A stretch of 64,000 nucleotides of DNA from positions 3,861,703-3,925,702 of the forward strand of contig NC_012587.1 in NCBI RefSeq assembly GCF_000018545.1. The letters run 5' to 3'. The notes below the pieces were generated by a model, which was given only the letters and a program-made list of their open reading frames with translations, was not told the DNA's origin and made no database searches. Positions 16,503 to 25,337 of the stretch are shown here, piece after piece; position 1 is the stretch's first letter, and each line of letters starts with the position of its first letter. The DNA is from Sinorhizobium fredii NGR234 (GTDB lineage: Bacteria > Pseudomonadota > Alphaproteobacteria > Rhizobiales > Rhizobiaceae). Position numbers and translations under genes: made by a program.

Positions 16503-17483
16503 TCAGGCCGCGCGGCCGCCGCGCGTATACTGTCCTTGCGGGCGAAAACGTACGAGATAGGTCGGCAGGATCGAATCGAGCAATGTCGGTTCGATGCCGA
16601 TGCCGGCTAGTGTGCGGCCCTCGGCTTCGGCCGCCGCCGAAACGACATTGTCGGATTTCAGCAACACCACCTGGTCGGCGGTAATCGGCGGCGCGATGAA
16701 GGGAACGAGCGATGCGACGCTGCCGAGAAGCGATGCGATGCCGAAGGGGATCGACACGAAGGAACGCTTGCGATCGATGGTGTTGAGCGTGATCTCCAGA
16801 CATTCGCGGAACGACAGGACCTGCGCGCCACCGAGTTCATAGATCGTCCCGCCCTTGAGCTTGCCGTCGACGGCGCGGGCGACGGCTTCGGCGACATCCG
16901 TCACATAGACCGGCTGGAACTTCGTCTGGCCGCCGCCGATCAGCGGCAGCGCCGGCGCGAAGCGCGCCATGCTGGCGAACTTGTTGAAGAAGTCGTCCTC
17001 CGGCCCGAAGATGATCGACGGGCGCAGGATGATCGCCTCGGGAACCGTTTCGAGGATGGCGATCTCGGCCCGGCCCTTGGTGCGGGCATATTGCGATTCT
17101 GAATTCGTGTTGGCGCCGATTGCCGAGATATGCGTCAGCGTCGCGCCGGCCGCACGGGCGGCTTCCGCGACGGCGCGGGCGCCGAAGTCCTGAACCGCGT
17201 CAAAGGTGTTGCGGCCGCTCTCGAAGAGCACGCCGACACAGTTGATCACATGGTCGGCGCCCTCGACGGCGCGATCAACGGACTTGCGATAGCGCAGATT
17301 GGCCTGAACGAAGGAAATCTGCCCCATCGTGCCGAGCGGCTGGAGGTGACCTGCCAGGTCCGGCCGGCGCACCGCAACGCGAATGCGATAGCCCCGCTTG
17401 GCAAGGGCGCGCACCACATGACGGCCGACAAATCCGGATCCGCCGAAAATCGTCACCAGCGGCGGAAGGTTGGACAAGGTCAT
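16503..17483 (-). CDS. NDUFA9-like atypical SDR (complex I-associated)
   Basis: A 326-residue atypical SDR of the complex I NDUFA9 subunit family. The N-terminus has VTIFGGSGFVGRHVVRAL (GxxGxxG Rossmann motif) and VINCVGVLFESGRNTF near residue 80. THISAIGANTNSESQYARTK near residue 117 includes the YxxxK-like pair. The C-terminal region has the family's P-F-x-A segment. In alphaproteobacteria these proteins are accessory to NADH:quinone oxidoreductase or act in ubiquinone biosynthesis; which applies here is unknown. It is last in the run pmtA - phosphatase - pyrF - DUF1330 - this gene, all on the minus strand. Confidence 0.85.
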   Translation of the reverse strand: MTLSNLPPLVTIFGGSGFVGRHVVRALAKRGYRIRVAVRRPDLAGHLQPLGTMGQISFVQANLRYRKSVDRAVEGADHVINCVGVLFESGRNTFDAVQDFGARAVAEAARAAGATLTHISAIGANTNSESQYARTKGRAEIAILETVPEAIILRPSIIFGPEDDFFNKFASMARFAPALPLIGGGQTKFQPVYVTDVAEAVARAVDGKLKGGTIYELGGAQVLSFRECLEITLNTIDRKRSFVSIPFGIASLLGSVASLVPFIAPPITADQVVLLKSDNVVSAAAEAEGRTLAGIGIEPTLLDSILPTYLVRFRPQGQYTRGGRAA

Positions 17484-17615
17484 GGGAAGCGCGCTCCTGA
17501 AGTCGTTTGGAAGAATTGCTTGCTACATAGCCGAAGCGGCGGCCAAGGTGAAGGCCATTCCGCGCGTCGCCGCGAGCCTCGCGCCTGCCCGGCCGGCACT
17601 GCCAGGAGCCGCGTC

Positions 17616-17903
17616 TCAGACGCCCTCCACCACGACCATCTCGGCGTCGGCGACCTCTTGGCGGATCGCCGCGGCGATCTGGTATTCCGGGGAATTGTAG
17701 CAGTCGACGGCCGCCTGCAGGGAGGGGAATTCGATCACCACATTGCGGGCGCGAACGGCGCCTTCCAGCCGTTGGAACTCTCCGCCGCGCGCCAGGAAGG
17801 TCGCGCCGTATTTCTCGAAGGCGGGCTTGGCGGCTGCCACATAGTCCTTGTAGCGTTCGGGGTCTCTGATATCGACCCGAGCAATCCAGTATCCCTTGGC
17901 CAT
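17616..17903 (-). CDS. DUF1330 dimeric ferredoxin-like protein
   Basis: A 95-residue single-domain protein. MAKGYWIARVDIRDPERYKDYV and the ending AIRQEVADAEMVVVEGV are characteristic of DUF1330, a dimeric alpha/beta-barrel (ferredoxin-like) fold. No catalytic residues can be assigned. It lies between pyrF and the NDUFA9-like gene on the same strand and is probably co-transcribed. Function unknown. Confidence 0.85.
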   Translation of the reverse strand: MAKGYWIARVDIRDPERYKDYVAAAKPAFEKYGATFLARGGEFQRLEGAVRARNVVIEFPSLQAAVDCYNSPEYQIAAAIRQEVADAEMVVVEGV

Positions 17904-18028
17904 TTACGAGTTCCTCGTCTTTCTCGAAAAGCACAGACGGGATCGTTACTTCCGGCAATTCTTGGTCGAGGTCAAGCGCCCCACTCACCGGAAGTCGATA
18001 AAGTCGAGGCCGGCTGCGGCCTCCGGTG

Positions 18029-18733
18029 TCAACCGGAGAGGGCGTTCTGCATCTCGGCAAGTATGCTGCGGCTGGCAGCCAGCGGATCGGCGGCCTTGAC
18101 GATCGGCCGGGCGACGACGAGATGGCTCGATCCGGCACGGATCGCCTCGGCCGGTGTCATCACCCGTTTCTGGTCGCCTTTCTCCGTGCCGGCGGGGCGA
18201 ATGCCGGGCGTTACCACCGCCATCTCCGAACCGACGACGCGGCGGACGGCGGCGGCTTCCTCCGCCGAACAGACGATGCCGCCCATGCCGGCAGCGCGTG
18301 CCTGTTCGGCCCTGCGCAGCACCAGGCTATGCGGATCCGAGCCGTAGCCGGCATCGATGACGTCTTGCGCGTCCATCGAGGTCAGCACCGTGACGCCGAG
18401 CAGGCAGAGATCGGAGCCTTTCGCCGCTTCGACAGCCGCCTTCATCGCCTTCGGATAGGCATGCAGCGTCAGCATCGACATGCCCATCCTGACGATGTTC
18501 TCGACGCCCTTCGCCACCGTGTTGTCGATGTCGAGCAGCTTCATGTCGAGAAAGACCTTCTTGCCGCTCGCCGCCAGATCGCGGGCGAAGTCCAGGCCGC
18601 CGGCGAAGGCGAGCTGGTAGCCGATCTTGTAGAAGACGACCTCGTCGCCAAGCGTCGAGACGATCCTTTCCGCCTCGGCGATCGTCGGAAGGTCGAGGCC
18701 GACGATCAGCCGGTCGCGCGCGCCTGTGCTCAT
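18029..18733 (-). CDS. pyrF: Orotidine 5'-phosphate decarboxylase
   Basis: A 234-residue TIM-barrel enzyme for the last step of UMP synthesis. The catalytic tetrad region [14 protein letters not shown] (D-x-K-x-x-D) lies near residue 60, the N-terminal strand is LIVGLDLPT, and the phosphate-binding VTPGIRP stretch is near residue 180. The start ATG at 18733 lies 7 bp from the stop of the histidine-phosphatase gene, so the two are in one operon. The 25 in-frame codons upstream belong to the shadow of that gene. Confidence 0.95.
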   Translation of the reverse strand: MSTGARDRLIVGLDLPTIAEAERIVSTLGDEVVFYKIGYQLAFAGGLDFARDLAASGKKVFLDMKLLDIDNTVAKGVENIVRMGMSMLTLHAYPKAMKAAVEAAKGSDLCLLGVTVLTSMDAQDVIDAGYGSDPHSLVLRRAEQARAAGMGGIVCSAEEAAAVRRVVGSEMAVVTPGIRPAGTEKGDQKRVMTPAEAIRAGSSHLVVARPIVKAADPLAASRSILAEMQNALSG

Positions 18734-18740
18734 GTCGAGA

Positions 18741-19322
18741 TCACCCCTGCCAGATTTCCATCGGCGTCCAGTCGCATGTGACGGCGCGATCCGCAAGACG
18801 GAAGGCAAAGAGATTACCGCCGCCCGGCAATTGATCGGCGCTGCGGGCGATCGGCACGCCTGCCATCCGGCATTTCAGCAATGTGCCGACACCGCCATGG
18901 CCGACAAAGGCGATCGGGATGGCCGGATCGTGGCGGTCGAGTATGTAGAACACGGCCCTTGCGATGCGCGCCTGGGCGTCGATGGCGCGCTCCCAGCCCG
19001 AATAGCTCTCCTCGGGATGGGCGAAGAACCGGTCCGCTGCCCTTTCGAAGTCCTCCGGCGGGAGGAATCCGGTCGCGGAACGGTCATTCTCGCCCGTCTC
19101 CTCGTCCGTCTCGACCGGAACGCCTGCAGCCTCGGCGAGGAACATTGCGGTTTCCAGCGCCTTCCTCTCGGCGCTCGATATGACGCGGCCAAGCAATCGG
19201 ACCCACGGCTGCCCGGAGGTCATGCGCGCCCGTTCCCGGCCGAGATCGGACAGGCCCCATTCCGGCACCGCGACGGCAGCATCGATCTTGACTTGCGGAT
19301 GCGTGAGATAGACGCCGAACAC
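18741..19322 (-). CDS. Histidine phosphatase superfamily protein with altered RHG motif
   Basis: A 193-residue phosphoglycerate-mutase-like protein. The C-terminal half has the family's second catalytic histidine in [13 protein letters not shown] near residue 140 and an early acidic segment ([13 protein letters not shown]). The N-terminal catalytic motif, normally RHG, reads YLTHPQVKI: His is present but not the flanking Arg and Gly. Translation appears to begin at a GTG (19320-19322) just 18 bp from the left end of the IS. Before the insertion this GTG stood 15 bases after the pmtA stop codon, so the gene was probably translated by coupling or re-initiation from pmtA and has now been separated from it. 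Substrate unknown. Confidence 0.75.
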   Translation of the reverse strand: MFGVYLTHPQVKIDAAVAVPEWGLSDLGRERARMTSGQPWVRLLGRVISSAERKALETAMFLAEAAGVPVETDEETGENDRSATGFLPPEDFERAADRFFAHPEESYSGWERAIDAQARIARAVFYILDRHDPAIPIAFVGHGGVGTLLKCRMAGVPIARSADQLPGGGNLFAFRLADRAVTCDWTPMEIWQG

Positions 19323-19420
19323 GGGCGGGCCGGCGGTCTAAAGCGGGTCGCGATTTTTAGGATTCAGGATTCCCGAATCGGGGTTGGCTGTGATTCCCTC
19401 GCTTTGACGGGAGGGACACC

Positions 19421-19780
19421 ATGGGCAAATCACATCCGCTTGCTTTGCGTAGTCGTGTCATTGCGTTTGTCGAGGACGGTCACAGCCATCGGGCCGCGGC
19501 CCGGCACTTCCGGGTGTCGCCGCGTTTCGTGAACAATCTGGTGAAGCTCAAACGCGCGACCGGATCGCTGGCGCCACGGCGGCAAGGCCATCTGGGTGGC
19601 GGCAAGCTGAACGCGCATGGCGAGTGGGTCCGCGAGCGCCTGGCGCAGAATGGCGACCTGACGCTGGACGAACTGTGCCTGGAACTCGCCGGGCGCGGCG
19701 TCATCGTGCACCGCTCCAATGTTGGCCGTCTTCTCCACCGCCTCGACCTCAGCCATAAAAAAAAGCCTGCAGGCAAGTGA
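19421..19780 (+). CDS. IS630 transposase, N-terminal part (first frame)
   Basis: 119 residues with a paired helix-turn-helix DNA-binding region. LRSRVIAFVEDGHSHRAAAR and FRVSPRFVNNLVKLKR form the first HTH (residues 8-45), and LTLDELCLELAGRGVIVHRS the second (near residue 82). The frame ends 16 bases after a run of eight A (19757-19764). The catalytic domain continues in the +1-related frame, so a complete transposase needs slippage at the A8 run or the copy is frameshifted. Confidence 0.88.
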   Translation: MGKSHPLALRSRVIAFVEDGHSHRAAARHFRVSPRFVNNLVKLKRATGSLAPRRQGHLGGGKLNAHGEWVRERLAQNGDLTLDELCLELAGRGVIVHRSNVGRLLHRLDLSHKKKPAGK

Positions 19781-20372
19781 GCAGCAGCGCCCAGAGATCG
19801 CGCGGGCGCGTGAGCTCTGGACCCGGCGACGCCGGCGCTTCTTCAACAAGGCATTGGCGCGACTGGTCTTTATCGACGAGACCTCGACCAATACCAAGCT
19901 GACCAAGCGCTCAGGCTGGGCACCAAAAGGGCAACGCTATCGCGCCCACGCCCCCTTCGGTTCGTGGAAGACGCAGACCTTCATCGCCGGCCTGCGATCA
20001 CATGGCGTGGTCGCGCCCTTTATCGTCAACGCGCCGATGAACCGGCGCATCTTCGAGACCTGGATCGAAACGCAACTCGCCCCGACGCTGTCGCCCGGAG
20101 ACGTCGTCATTCTCGACAATGTCGGCTTCCACAAGAGCGAGCGGGCCGAACAAATGGTCAAGGCGAAAGGCGCATGGCTGCTCTTCCTGCCACCCTATTC
20201 GCCCGACCTCAACCCGATCGAAATGGCCTTCTCCAAGCTCAAGGCGCTGCTGCGCAAGCGGGCCGCCCGCAGTTTCGACGCCATCGCCGATGCACTCGGC
20301 GATATCTGCAATCTCTTCTCCGTCACAGAATGCCGGAACTACTTCAATGCGGCCGGATATGAGGCCGATTGA
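19719..20372 (+). CDS. IS630 transposase, DDE catalytic part (second frame)
   Basis: The second frame encodes the DDE domain of the IS630/Tc1-mariner superfamily. The three catalytic acids are in LVFIDETSTNTKLTK, VVILDNVGFHKS and PDLNPIEMAFSKLK, with the usual ~34-residue spacing between the second Asp and the Glu. The region before roughly residue 20 overlaps the first frame and is probably not an independent start. The biologically relevant product would be a fusion to the first frame across the A8 run at 19757-19764. Confidence 0.88.
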   Translation: MLAVFSTASTSAIKKSLQASEQQRPEIARARELWTRRRRRFFNKALARLVFIDETSTNTKLTKRSGWAPKGQRYRAHAPFGSWKTQTFIAGLRSHGVVAPFIVNAPMNRRIFETWIETQLAPTLSPGDVVILDNVGFHKSERAEQMVKAKGAWLLFLPPYSPDLNPIEMAFSKLKALLRKRAARSFDAIADALGDICNLFSVTECRNYFNAAGYEAD

Positions 20373-20384
20373 ACGCGACACGCT

Positions 20385-20987
20385 TTAGTGAGCCTTGCTG
20401 TAGACCCAGAGCTGAGCCGGCGGGATGTTGCGCACGACGAAATCGTAATGCTGGATGCGATAGCGATCCGGCATGGCGACGACCGGCGACATCGGCCCGT
20501 AGGAGATCTGAACGACAGGACGACCGAAGGGGATGCGCGACAGCAGGTCCTCGATCAGCTCGACGCGGCGGTGCATGGGGAAGTTCAGCAGCGGGACGGC
20601 GGAGATGACGCTGTCGAACTGCTGACCGTTCAGTGCGCCGAGCGTGCGCGCAAGGTCGAATGCATCGCCGTTGATGAAGTTGACGCCGGCGAAATCCGCC
20701 TTCAGCTGATTGAAGAATTCGGTCGAGTATTCCACCGATACCAGCCTGTCAGGGGAGATGCCGCGCTCCAGGATCGCCTTGGTGATGACGCCCGTGCCCG
20801 GACCGAGCTCGAGAACCGGCAGGCCGGAACGCGGGTTGACGACGCTCGCCATGCGTCGCGCCGTTATCGAGGACGTAGGCAGGATCGCGCCGACGGCTCG
20901 GGTGTTGCTCATCCAGCCCTTGAAGAAGCGAATCTCTTCGTCGAACTTCTGACCGAACTTTTCCTTCACCTTCAGGCGCAGACTCAT
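20385..20987 (-). CDS. pmtA: Phosphatidylethanolamine N-methyltransferase (Sinorhizobium type)
   Basis: A 200-residue soluble-type SAM methyltransferase. It makes phosphatidylcholine by three successive methylations of phosphatidylethanolamine at the inner membrane. The N-terminal FGQKFDEEIRFFKGW segment and the following AVGAILPTSSITARRMA are typical of rhizobial PmtA, and the SAM loop is VLELGPGTGVITKAIL near residue 60. The stop is TAA, in which TA is the target duplicate of the adjacent IS. The pre-insertion codon would have been TAG, and the protein sequence is unchanged. A bidirectional terminator lies between it and dnaN. Confidence 0.94.
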   Translation of the reverse strand: MSLRLKVKEKFGQKFDEEIRFFKGWMSNTRAVGAILPTSSITARRMASVVNPRSGLPVLELGPGTGVITKAILERGISPDRLVSVEYSTEFFNQLKADFAGVNFINGDAFDLARTLGALNGQQFDSVISAVPLLNFPMHRRVELIEDLLSRIPFGRPVVQISYGPMSPVVAMPDRYRIQHYDFVVRNIPPAQLWVYSKAH

Positions 20988-21149
20988 TGAATCCCCTCGG
21001 CTTCATTGTTCCATGACAACGCACGCGTCGCCGCTATTCGGCGGCCCGCGCGAACCTCTTCTCATAATGTGCTCGCATCTGCGGCGAAAACAAGTCGGCC
21101 CGCGTCTGAAAGCGACAGTTTATCAACAGAGAGCGACGTCGGCCCTGTG

Positions 21150-21183
21150 AAAAACCCGCCAAGCGGGCGCGTGGCGGGTTTCA
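21150..21183. terminator. Hairpin between dnaN and pmtA
   Basis: AAACCCGCC and GGCGGGTTT are perfectly complementary across 12 bases. A tract of A before and T after makes it able to terminate in either direction. It lies about 74 bp downstream of dnaN. Confidence 0.75.
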
Positions 21184-21256
21184 ATCCGAAATCGCTCTGC
21201 TGATCTATCCCTAAATCGCCGCCGATCCAGCGATGGAAATGCAGCGCGGTTCAGCC

Positions 21257-22375
21257 TCAGACGCGCATCGGCATGAGCACGTAAAGCGCGTCGTCCGCCG
21301 CGAGGTCACGCACCAGCGTCGGAGAGCCGGGATCGGCCAGCATGAAGACCGCTTCATTGCCGGTCAGTTGGGCGGTGATGTCGAGCAGATATTTGGCGTT
21401 GAAGCCGATTTCGAGCGGATCGTTCTCGTAGCCGACCGGCAGTTCTTCCATTGCGCTACCGGAATCCGGGTTGTTGACGGTCAGCGTCATCTGGCCGTCG
21501 GTGAGTGCCAGCTTGACGGCGCGGCCGCGTTCGGAGGAGATCGTCGAGACGCGGTCGACGGCTTGCGCGAAGGACTGGCAGTCGACGCGCAGCTCCTTGT
21601 CGTTGCCGGCCGGAATCACCCGCTGATAGTCCGGGAAGGTGCCGTCGATCAGCTTGGATGTCATGACGATCGAGCCGATCGTCAGGCGGATCTTCGCGTC
21701 CGAGACTTCAGCGGTGACGACCACGTCCGGCGTGTCGAGCAGCTTCTGCAATTCGCTGACCGTCTTGCGCGGAATGATGATGCCGGGCATGCCCTCGGAG
21801 CCGGCCGGCGCCTCGATGTCGGCGCGGGCGAGGCGATGGCCGTCGGTTGCCACCGCACGCAGCTTGAGCTCACCCTTGTTCTCCACCGTGTGGACGAAGA
21901 TGCCGTTGAGGTAGTAGCGCGTCTCCTCGGTCGAGATCGCGAACTGCGTCCTGTCGATCAGCATCTTCAGATCCGTCGCCTTGAGGCGGAAGGAATGCGA
22001 GAAGCTGCCGGCCGTCAGATCCGGAAAATCCGATTGCGGCAGGCATTGCAGCGAGAACTTGGAGCGGCCCGAGGCAACCGTCATTGCGGTACCCTCGGCA
22101 TTGGTGGCGAGCCGCACCTCCGAACCATCCGGCAGCTTGCGGACGATGTCGTAGAGCAGATGCGCCGGAACGGTCGTCGCGCCGGCCTGTTCGACCTGCG
22201 CCGGCGTGGCCTCGGTGATCTCGAGGTCGAGGTCCGTCGCCTTCATTTCAAGGCTGGCGCCGTCGGAGCGCAGCAGCACGTTCGAGAGGATCGGTATGGT
22301 GTTGCGTCGTTCGACCACGCGATGGACATGGTTCAGCGATTTCAAAAGGTTGGACCGCTCGAGAGTAATGCGCAT
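21257..22375 (-). CDS. dnaN: DNA polymerase III beta sliding clamp
   Basis: A 372-residue protein with the three-fold clamp domain repeat. It begins MRITLERSNLLKSLNHVHRV and ends in the conserved VLMPMRV, whose C-terminal M-P-M-R segment forms part of the client peptide-binding pocket. VATDGHRLA (domain 2) and the KYLLDI segment (domain 3) are typical. It is divergent from rsmI and is not adjacent to dnaA, as is normal in Rhizobiales. Confidence 0.97.
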   Translation of the reverse strand: MRITLERSNLLKSLNHVHRVVERRNTIPILSNVLLRSDGASLEMKATDLDLEITEATPAQVEQAGATTVPAHLLYDIVRKLPDGSEVRLATNAEGTAMTVASGRSKFSLQCLPQSDFPDLTAGSFSHSFRLKATDLKMLIDRTQFAISTEETRYYLNGIFVHTVENKGELKLRAVATDGHRLARADIEAPAGSEGMPGIIIPRKTVSELQKLLDTPDVVVTAEVSDAKIRLTIGSIVMTSKLIDGTFPDYQRVIPAGNDKELRVDCQSFAQAVDRVSTISSERGRAVKLALTDGQMTLTVNNPDSGSAMEELPVGYENDPLEIGFNAKYLLDITAQLTGNEAVFMLADPGSPTLVRDLAADDALYVLMPMRV

Positions 22376-22600
22376 GGGATGCTACCGCTTTCAACCATAG
22401 CCGGACGGGCAAGGCGCCCGCCGCAGCGTCAAACTGCGTGTGTCCCGGCCAGCCGGCCGGAGCGATGTGGACGGGCAAAATGGCAGAAAAATTGCCGCGA
22501 AAGCAAGCGGTTTCGCGGGCTTTTCCCAAATGGAGGCGCCTGGCGAGATGGGCGCCCTTGCCCTGCGCTTGCCGCTCACTCATAAAGGGGCGAACCGGCG

Positions 22601-23557
22601 GTGCCGGGCATGAGCGGGAACATGGCATTGGACAAGCAGCAATCGGCCGAGGCGGCGGAGAAGGAACGACACCGCAGCTTTCGCCTGCACAATGCAAGCA
22701 TTCCGGCGCGGCCGCTGGAGCCGGCCCTCTATCTGGTGGCGACGCCGATCGGCAATCTTGCCGATATCACTTTGAGGGCGCTCGAGACGCTTGCCGGTGC
22801 CGATCTGCTCGCCTGCGAGGACACGCGGGTGACGCGGGTGCTGCTCGACCGCTACGGCATCGTCAACCGGCCGGTTGCCTACCATGAGCATAACGCCGCC
22901 GAGGCCGGGCCGCGGCTGCTTTCAGCACTTGCCGACGGGAAATCGGTGGCGCTCGTCTCCGATGCCGGAACGCCGCTGGTCTCCGACCCCGGCTATCGCC
23001 TGGCGCAACTCGCCATCGACGCAGGTCACCGGGTCGTGCCCATTCCCGGGCCGTCGGCGCCGCTCGCGGCCCTCGTCGGCTCGGGCCTTCCAAGCGACGC
23101 CTTCCTGTTTGCCGGCTTCCTGCCCACCAAGGACAAGGCGAAGCGCGACCGGCTCAGGGAATTTGCCGAGGTGCCGGCGACGCTGCTTTTTTTCGAGTCG
23201 CCTCACCGCATCGCCGCGACCGTCACCGCGGCCGCTGAGGTTTTCGGCGAAGAGAGGAAAGCCGCCGTCTGCCGTGAACTGACCAAGACCTTCGAGGAAT
23301 TCCGCCGCGGTACGCTCGGCGAGCTCAGGACCTTTTATGAGGAAGGCGCGACCGTCAAGGGCGAGATCGTTCTGGTGATCGGTCCGCCGGACGCAAAGCC
23401 AGCCCCCGCGGCCGCGGATGTGGACGCGCTCCTCAGGGAACTAGCCCGCGACATGCCGATGGGCAAGGCAGCGACGGAAGCGGCGCGCCGCACCGGTTTG
23501 CCGCGCAAGGAGCTCTACGACCGGCTTTTGAGCCTCAAGGACGGCGATGAAGGCTGA
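22601..23557 (+). CDS. rsmI: 16S rRNA (cytidine1402-2'-O)-methyltransferase
   Basis: A 318-residue tetrapyrrole-methylase-fold protein that 2'-O-methylates C1402 in the ribosomal P site. Family hallmarks are [19 protein letters not shown] (residues 44-62), [39 protein letters not shown] and [11 protein letters not shown] at 22601 has AGGGG 10 bases upstream; ATGs at 22610 and 22622 are in frame, so the exact start is uncertain by up to 7 residues. It overlaps yraN by 11 bp, and this rsmI-yraN pairing is common in proteobacteria. Confidence 0.95.
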   Translation: MPGMSGNMALDKQQSAEAAEKERHRSFRLHNASIPARPLEPALYLVATPIGNLADITLRALETLAGADLLACEDTRVTRVLLDRYGIVNRPVAYHEHNAAEAGPRLLSALADGKSVALVSDAGTPLVSDPGYRLAQLAIDAGHRVVPIPGPSAPLAALVGSGLPSDAFLFAGFLPTKDKAKRDRLREFAEVPATLLFFESPHRIAATVTAAAEVFGEERKAAVCRELTKTFEEFRRGTLGELRTFYEEGATVKGEIVLVIGPPDAKPAPAAADVDALLRELARDMPMGKAATEAARRTGLPRKELYDRLLSLKDGDEG

Positions 23558-23915
23558 GCGTCCTGATGGCCGCAAGCTTCGGGCGCTGAAGCGCGGCCAT
23601 CTCGCCGAATACCGCGCCGCGCTCTGCCTGATCGTCAAGGGCTACCGCATCGTCGCCATGCGCTATCGAACCAAACTGGGCGAGATCGATATCATCGCCC
23701 GGCGCGGCGACTTGATCGCCTGCGTCGAAGTGAAGGCCCGGGCGAGTTTCGACGGGGCGGTCTTCGCGGTCTCCGATACGGCGCAACGGCGGATCAGGGC
23801 GGCAAGCGACGTCTGGCTGTCGCGCCAGGCGGATTTTCACTGCCTCTCGGTCCGCTACGACATCGTCGCCGTCATGCCCTGGCGCTGGCCGCGGCACCTG
23901 CCGGATGCGTTTTGA
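23547..23915 (+). CDS. yraN: YraN family (UPF0102) nuclease-like protein
   Basis: A 122-residue protein with an endonuclease-like core, [21 protein letters not shown], holding the E...D...E-x-K arrangement of the PD-(D/E)XK fold near residues 45-65. It is translated from an ATG inside the end of rsmI. Its biological role is not established. The C-terminus ([12 protein letters not shown]) is typical of the rhizobial forms. Confidence 0.9.
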   Translation: MKAERPDGRKLRALKRGHLAEYRAALCLIVKGYRIVAMRYRTKLGEIDIIARRGDLIACVEVKARASFDGAVFAVSDTAQRRIRAASDVWLSRQADFHCLSVRYDIVAVMPWRWPRHLPDAF

Positions 23916-23962
23916 TCAAACGATCAAAAATGTAATCGATCCGACACAAAAGCATTACCGGC

Positions 23963-23980
23963 CTGTCATCGAAGGTCACT
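23963..23980 (+). promoter_or_regulatory. Pho box upstream of ugpB
   Basis: CTGTCAT-CGAA-GGTCACT matches the PhoB-binding direct repeat (CTGTCAT-N4-CTGTCAT type) with a perfect first half and a degenerate second. It lies 42 bp before the ugpB start, a natural position for PhoB activation. Confidence 0.72.
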
Positions 23981-24021
23981 AGTCCACTTCCACCGCAATC
24001 ACGGTGGAGAGGGACCCAGAC

Positions 24022-25320
24022 ATGTTCAAAACGATTTCGCTCGCAGCCCTAGCTCTTGCATTTTCCACGACGACGTCGCTCGCTGCGACCGACATCACCT
24101 GGTGGCACGGCATGGCCGGCCGCAACGGCGAGGTCATCAACGAGGTCGCCCTGAAATTCAACGCGGCCCAGAGCGCCTGCGCGCTGACGCCCGTCAGCAA
24201 GGGCACCTATGAGGAGGCGCTTGCCTCCGGCATCGCCGCCTTCCGCGCCGGCGAACAGCCGAACATCCTGCAGGTCTTCGACGCCGGCGCCGCAACGATC
24301 ATCAACGCCAAGGGCGCCGTCATTCCGGCGGAAGACCTGATCACCAAGGCGGGCTACGGCTTCGATCGCAACGCCTTCATCGATGGCGTGCGCCATTTCT
24401 ACGCCGATGCAGAAGGCAAGTTCGTCGGCATGCCGTTCAACTCGTCGGCACCGATCATGTACATCAACGACGAGGCCCTGAAGAAGGCCGGCGTCGAGGC
24501 GCCGAAGACCTGGGAAGAGTTCGAGGCGATCGCGCCGAAGCTGAAGGAAGCCGGCTTCATCCCGCTCGTCCAGTCGCAGCTCACCTGGCAGTTCACCGAG
24601 AACTTCTTCTCGCGCAACAACATCCAGTTCGCCACCAACAACAACGGCTACGACAGCGTCGTCGACACCAAGCTCAACGTCACCGACCCGAACCTCGAAA
24701 TGATGTTCGAGAAGCTGAAGGCCTGGAAGGACCAGGGCTATTTCGCCTTCTACGGCGCCGGCTGGAATGACAACCAGAAGGTCTTCGAAGAGGGCAAGGC
24801 AGCCCTTTGGATCGGCTCCTCCGGCTCCTTCGGCGGCCTGCAGAAGACGGCGACCATGCCCTTCTCTGCGACCTTCCTGCCCTATTGGGGCGCGATCAAT
24901 GGCGCCGGCACCAACTCCTTCATCGGCGGCGCGGCACTCTTTGCCATGTCCGGCAAGTCGGACGAGGAAAACAAGTGCGTCGCCGATTTCTTTGAGTTCC
25001 TGACCTCGCCGGAAGTCCAGTATTTCTACCACAAGTCCACCGGCTACGTGGCGATCACCAAGGCTGCCTATGCGCTCGCTGAGAAGGACGGCTACTACAA
25101 GGAAAAGCCGATCGCCGAAGTCGGCATCAAGCAGCTGCTGCTGCCGGCCGGCGAATGGTCCAAGGGCTACCGCCTCGGCTTCTACCCGCAGATCCGCGAG
25201 ATCATGGAGCGTGAATACGGTCGTATCTTCTCCGGCGAAGCGACCGTGAAGGATGCCCTCGAAACGATCGAGCGGGAAGGCAACGAGCTGCTCGCCCGGT
25301 TCGCCAAGACGGCCGGCTGA
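24022..25320 (+). CDS. ugpB: sn-Glycerol-3-phosphate-type ABC transporter, periplasmic binding protein
   Basis: A 432-residue cluster-D solute-binding protein. The signal peptide MFKTISLAALALAF...SLA is followed by TDITWWHGMAGRNGEVINEV, the start of mature UgpB-like proteins. GAGWNDNQKVFEEGKAALWIGSSGS near residue 250 and FLPYWGAINGAGTNSFIGG near residue 290 are conserved ligand-pocket segments. It captures glycerol-3-phosphate or its diesters in the periplasm. GGAGAGGGA precedes the ATG at 24022. It is the first gene of ugpBAEC-EEP, behind a Pho box. Confidence 0.9.
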   Translation: MFKTISLAALALAFSTTTSLAATDITWWHGMAGRNGEVINEVALKFNAAQSACALTPVSKGTYEEALASGIAAFRAGEQPNILQVFDAGAATIINAKGAVIPAEDLITKAGYGFDRNAFIDGVRHFYADAEGKFVGMPFNSSAPIMYINDEALKKAGVEAPKTWEEFEAIAPKLKEAGFIPLVQSQLTWQFTENFFSRNNIQFATNNNGYDSVVDTKLNVTDPNLEMMFEKLKAWKDQGYFAFYGAGWNDNQKVFEEGKAALWIGSSGSFGGLQKTATMPFSATFLPYWGAINGAGTNSFIGGAALFAMSGKSDEENKCVADFFEFLTSPEVQYFYHKSTGYVAITKAAYALAEKDGYYKEKPIAEVGIKQLLLPAGEWSKGYRLGFYPQIREIMEREYGRIFSGEATVKDALETIEREGNELLARFAKTAG

Positions 25321-25337
25321 TCGATGAGCCAGACGAG

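Larger units (their letters stand above)
19341..20385. mobile_element. IS630-family insertion sequence
   Basis: About 1045 bp bounded by imperfect inverted repeats (left AAGCGGGTCGCG, right end in reverse complement AAGCGTGTCGCG) and flanked on each side by the dinucleotide TA (19339-19340 and 20386-20387), the IS630/Tc1 target duplication. It contains a two-frame DDE transposase. The insertion falls in the stop codon of pmtA and separates pmtA from the phosphatase-pyrF genes. Confidence 0.93.
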
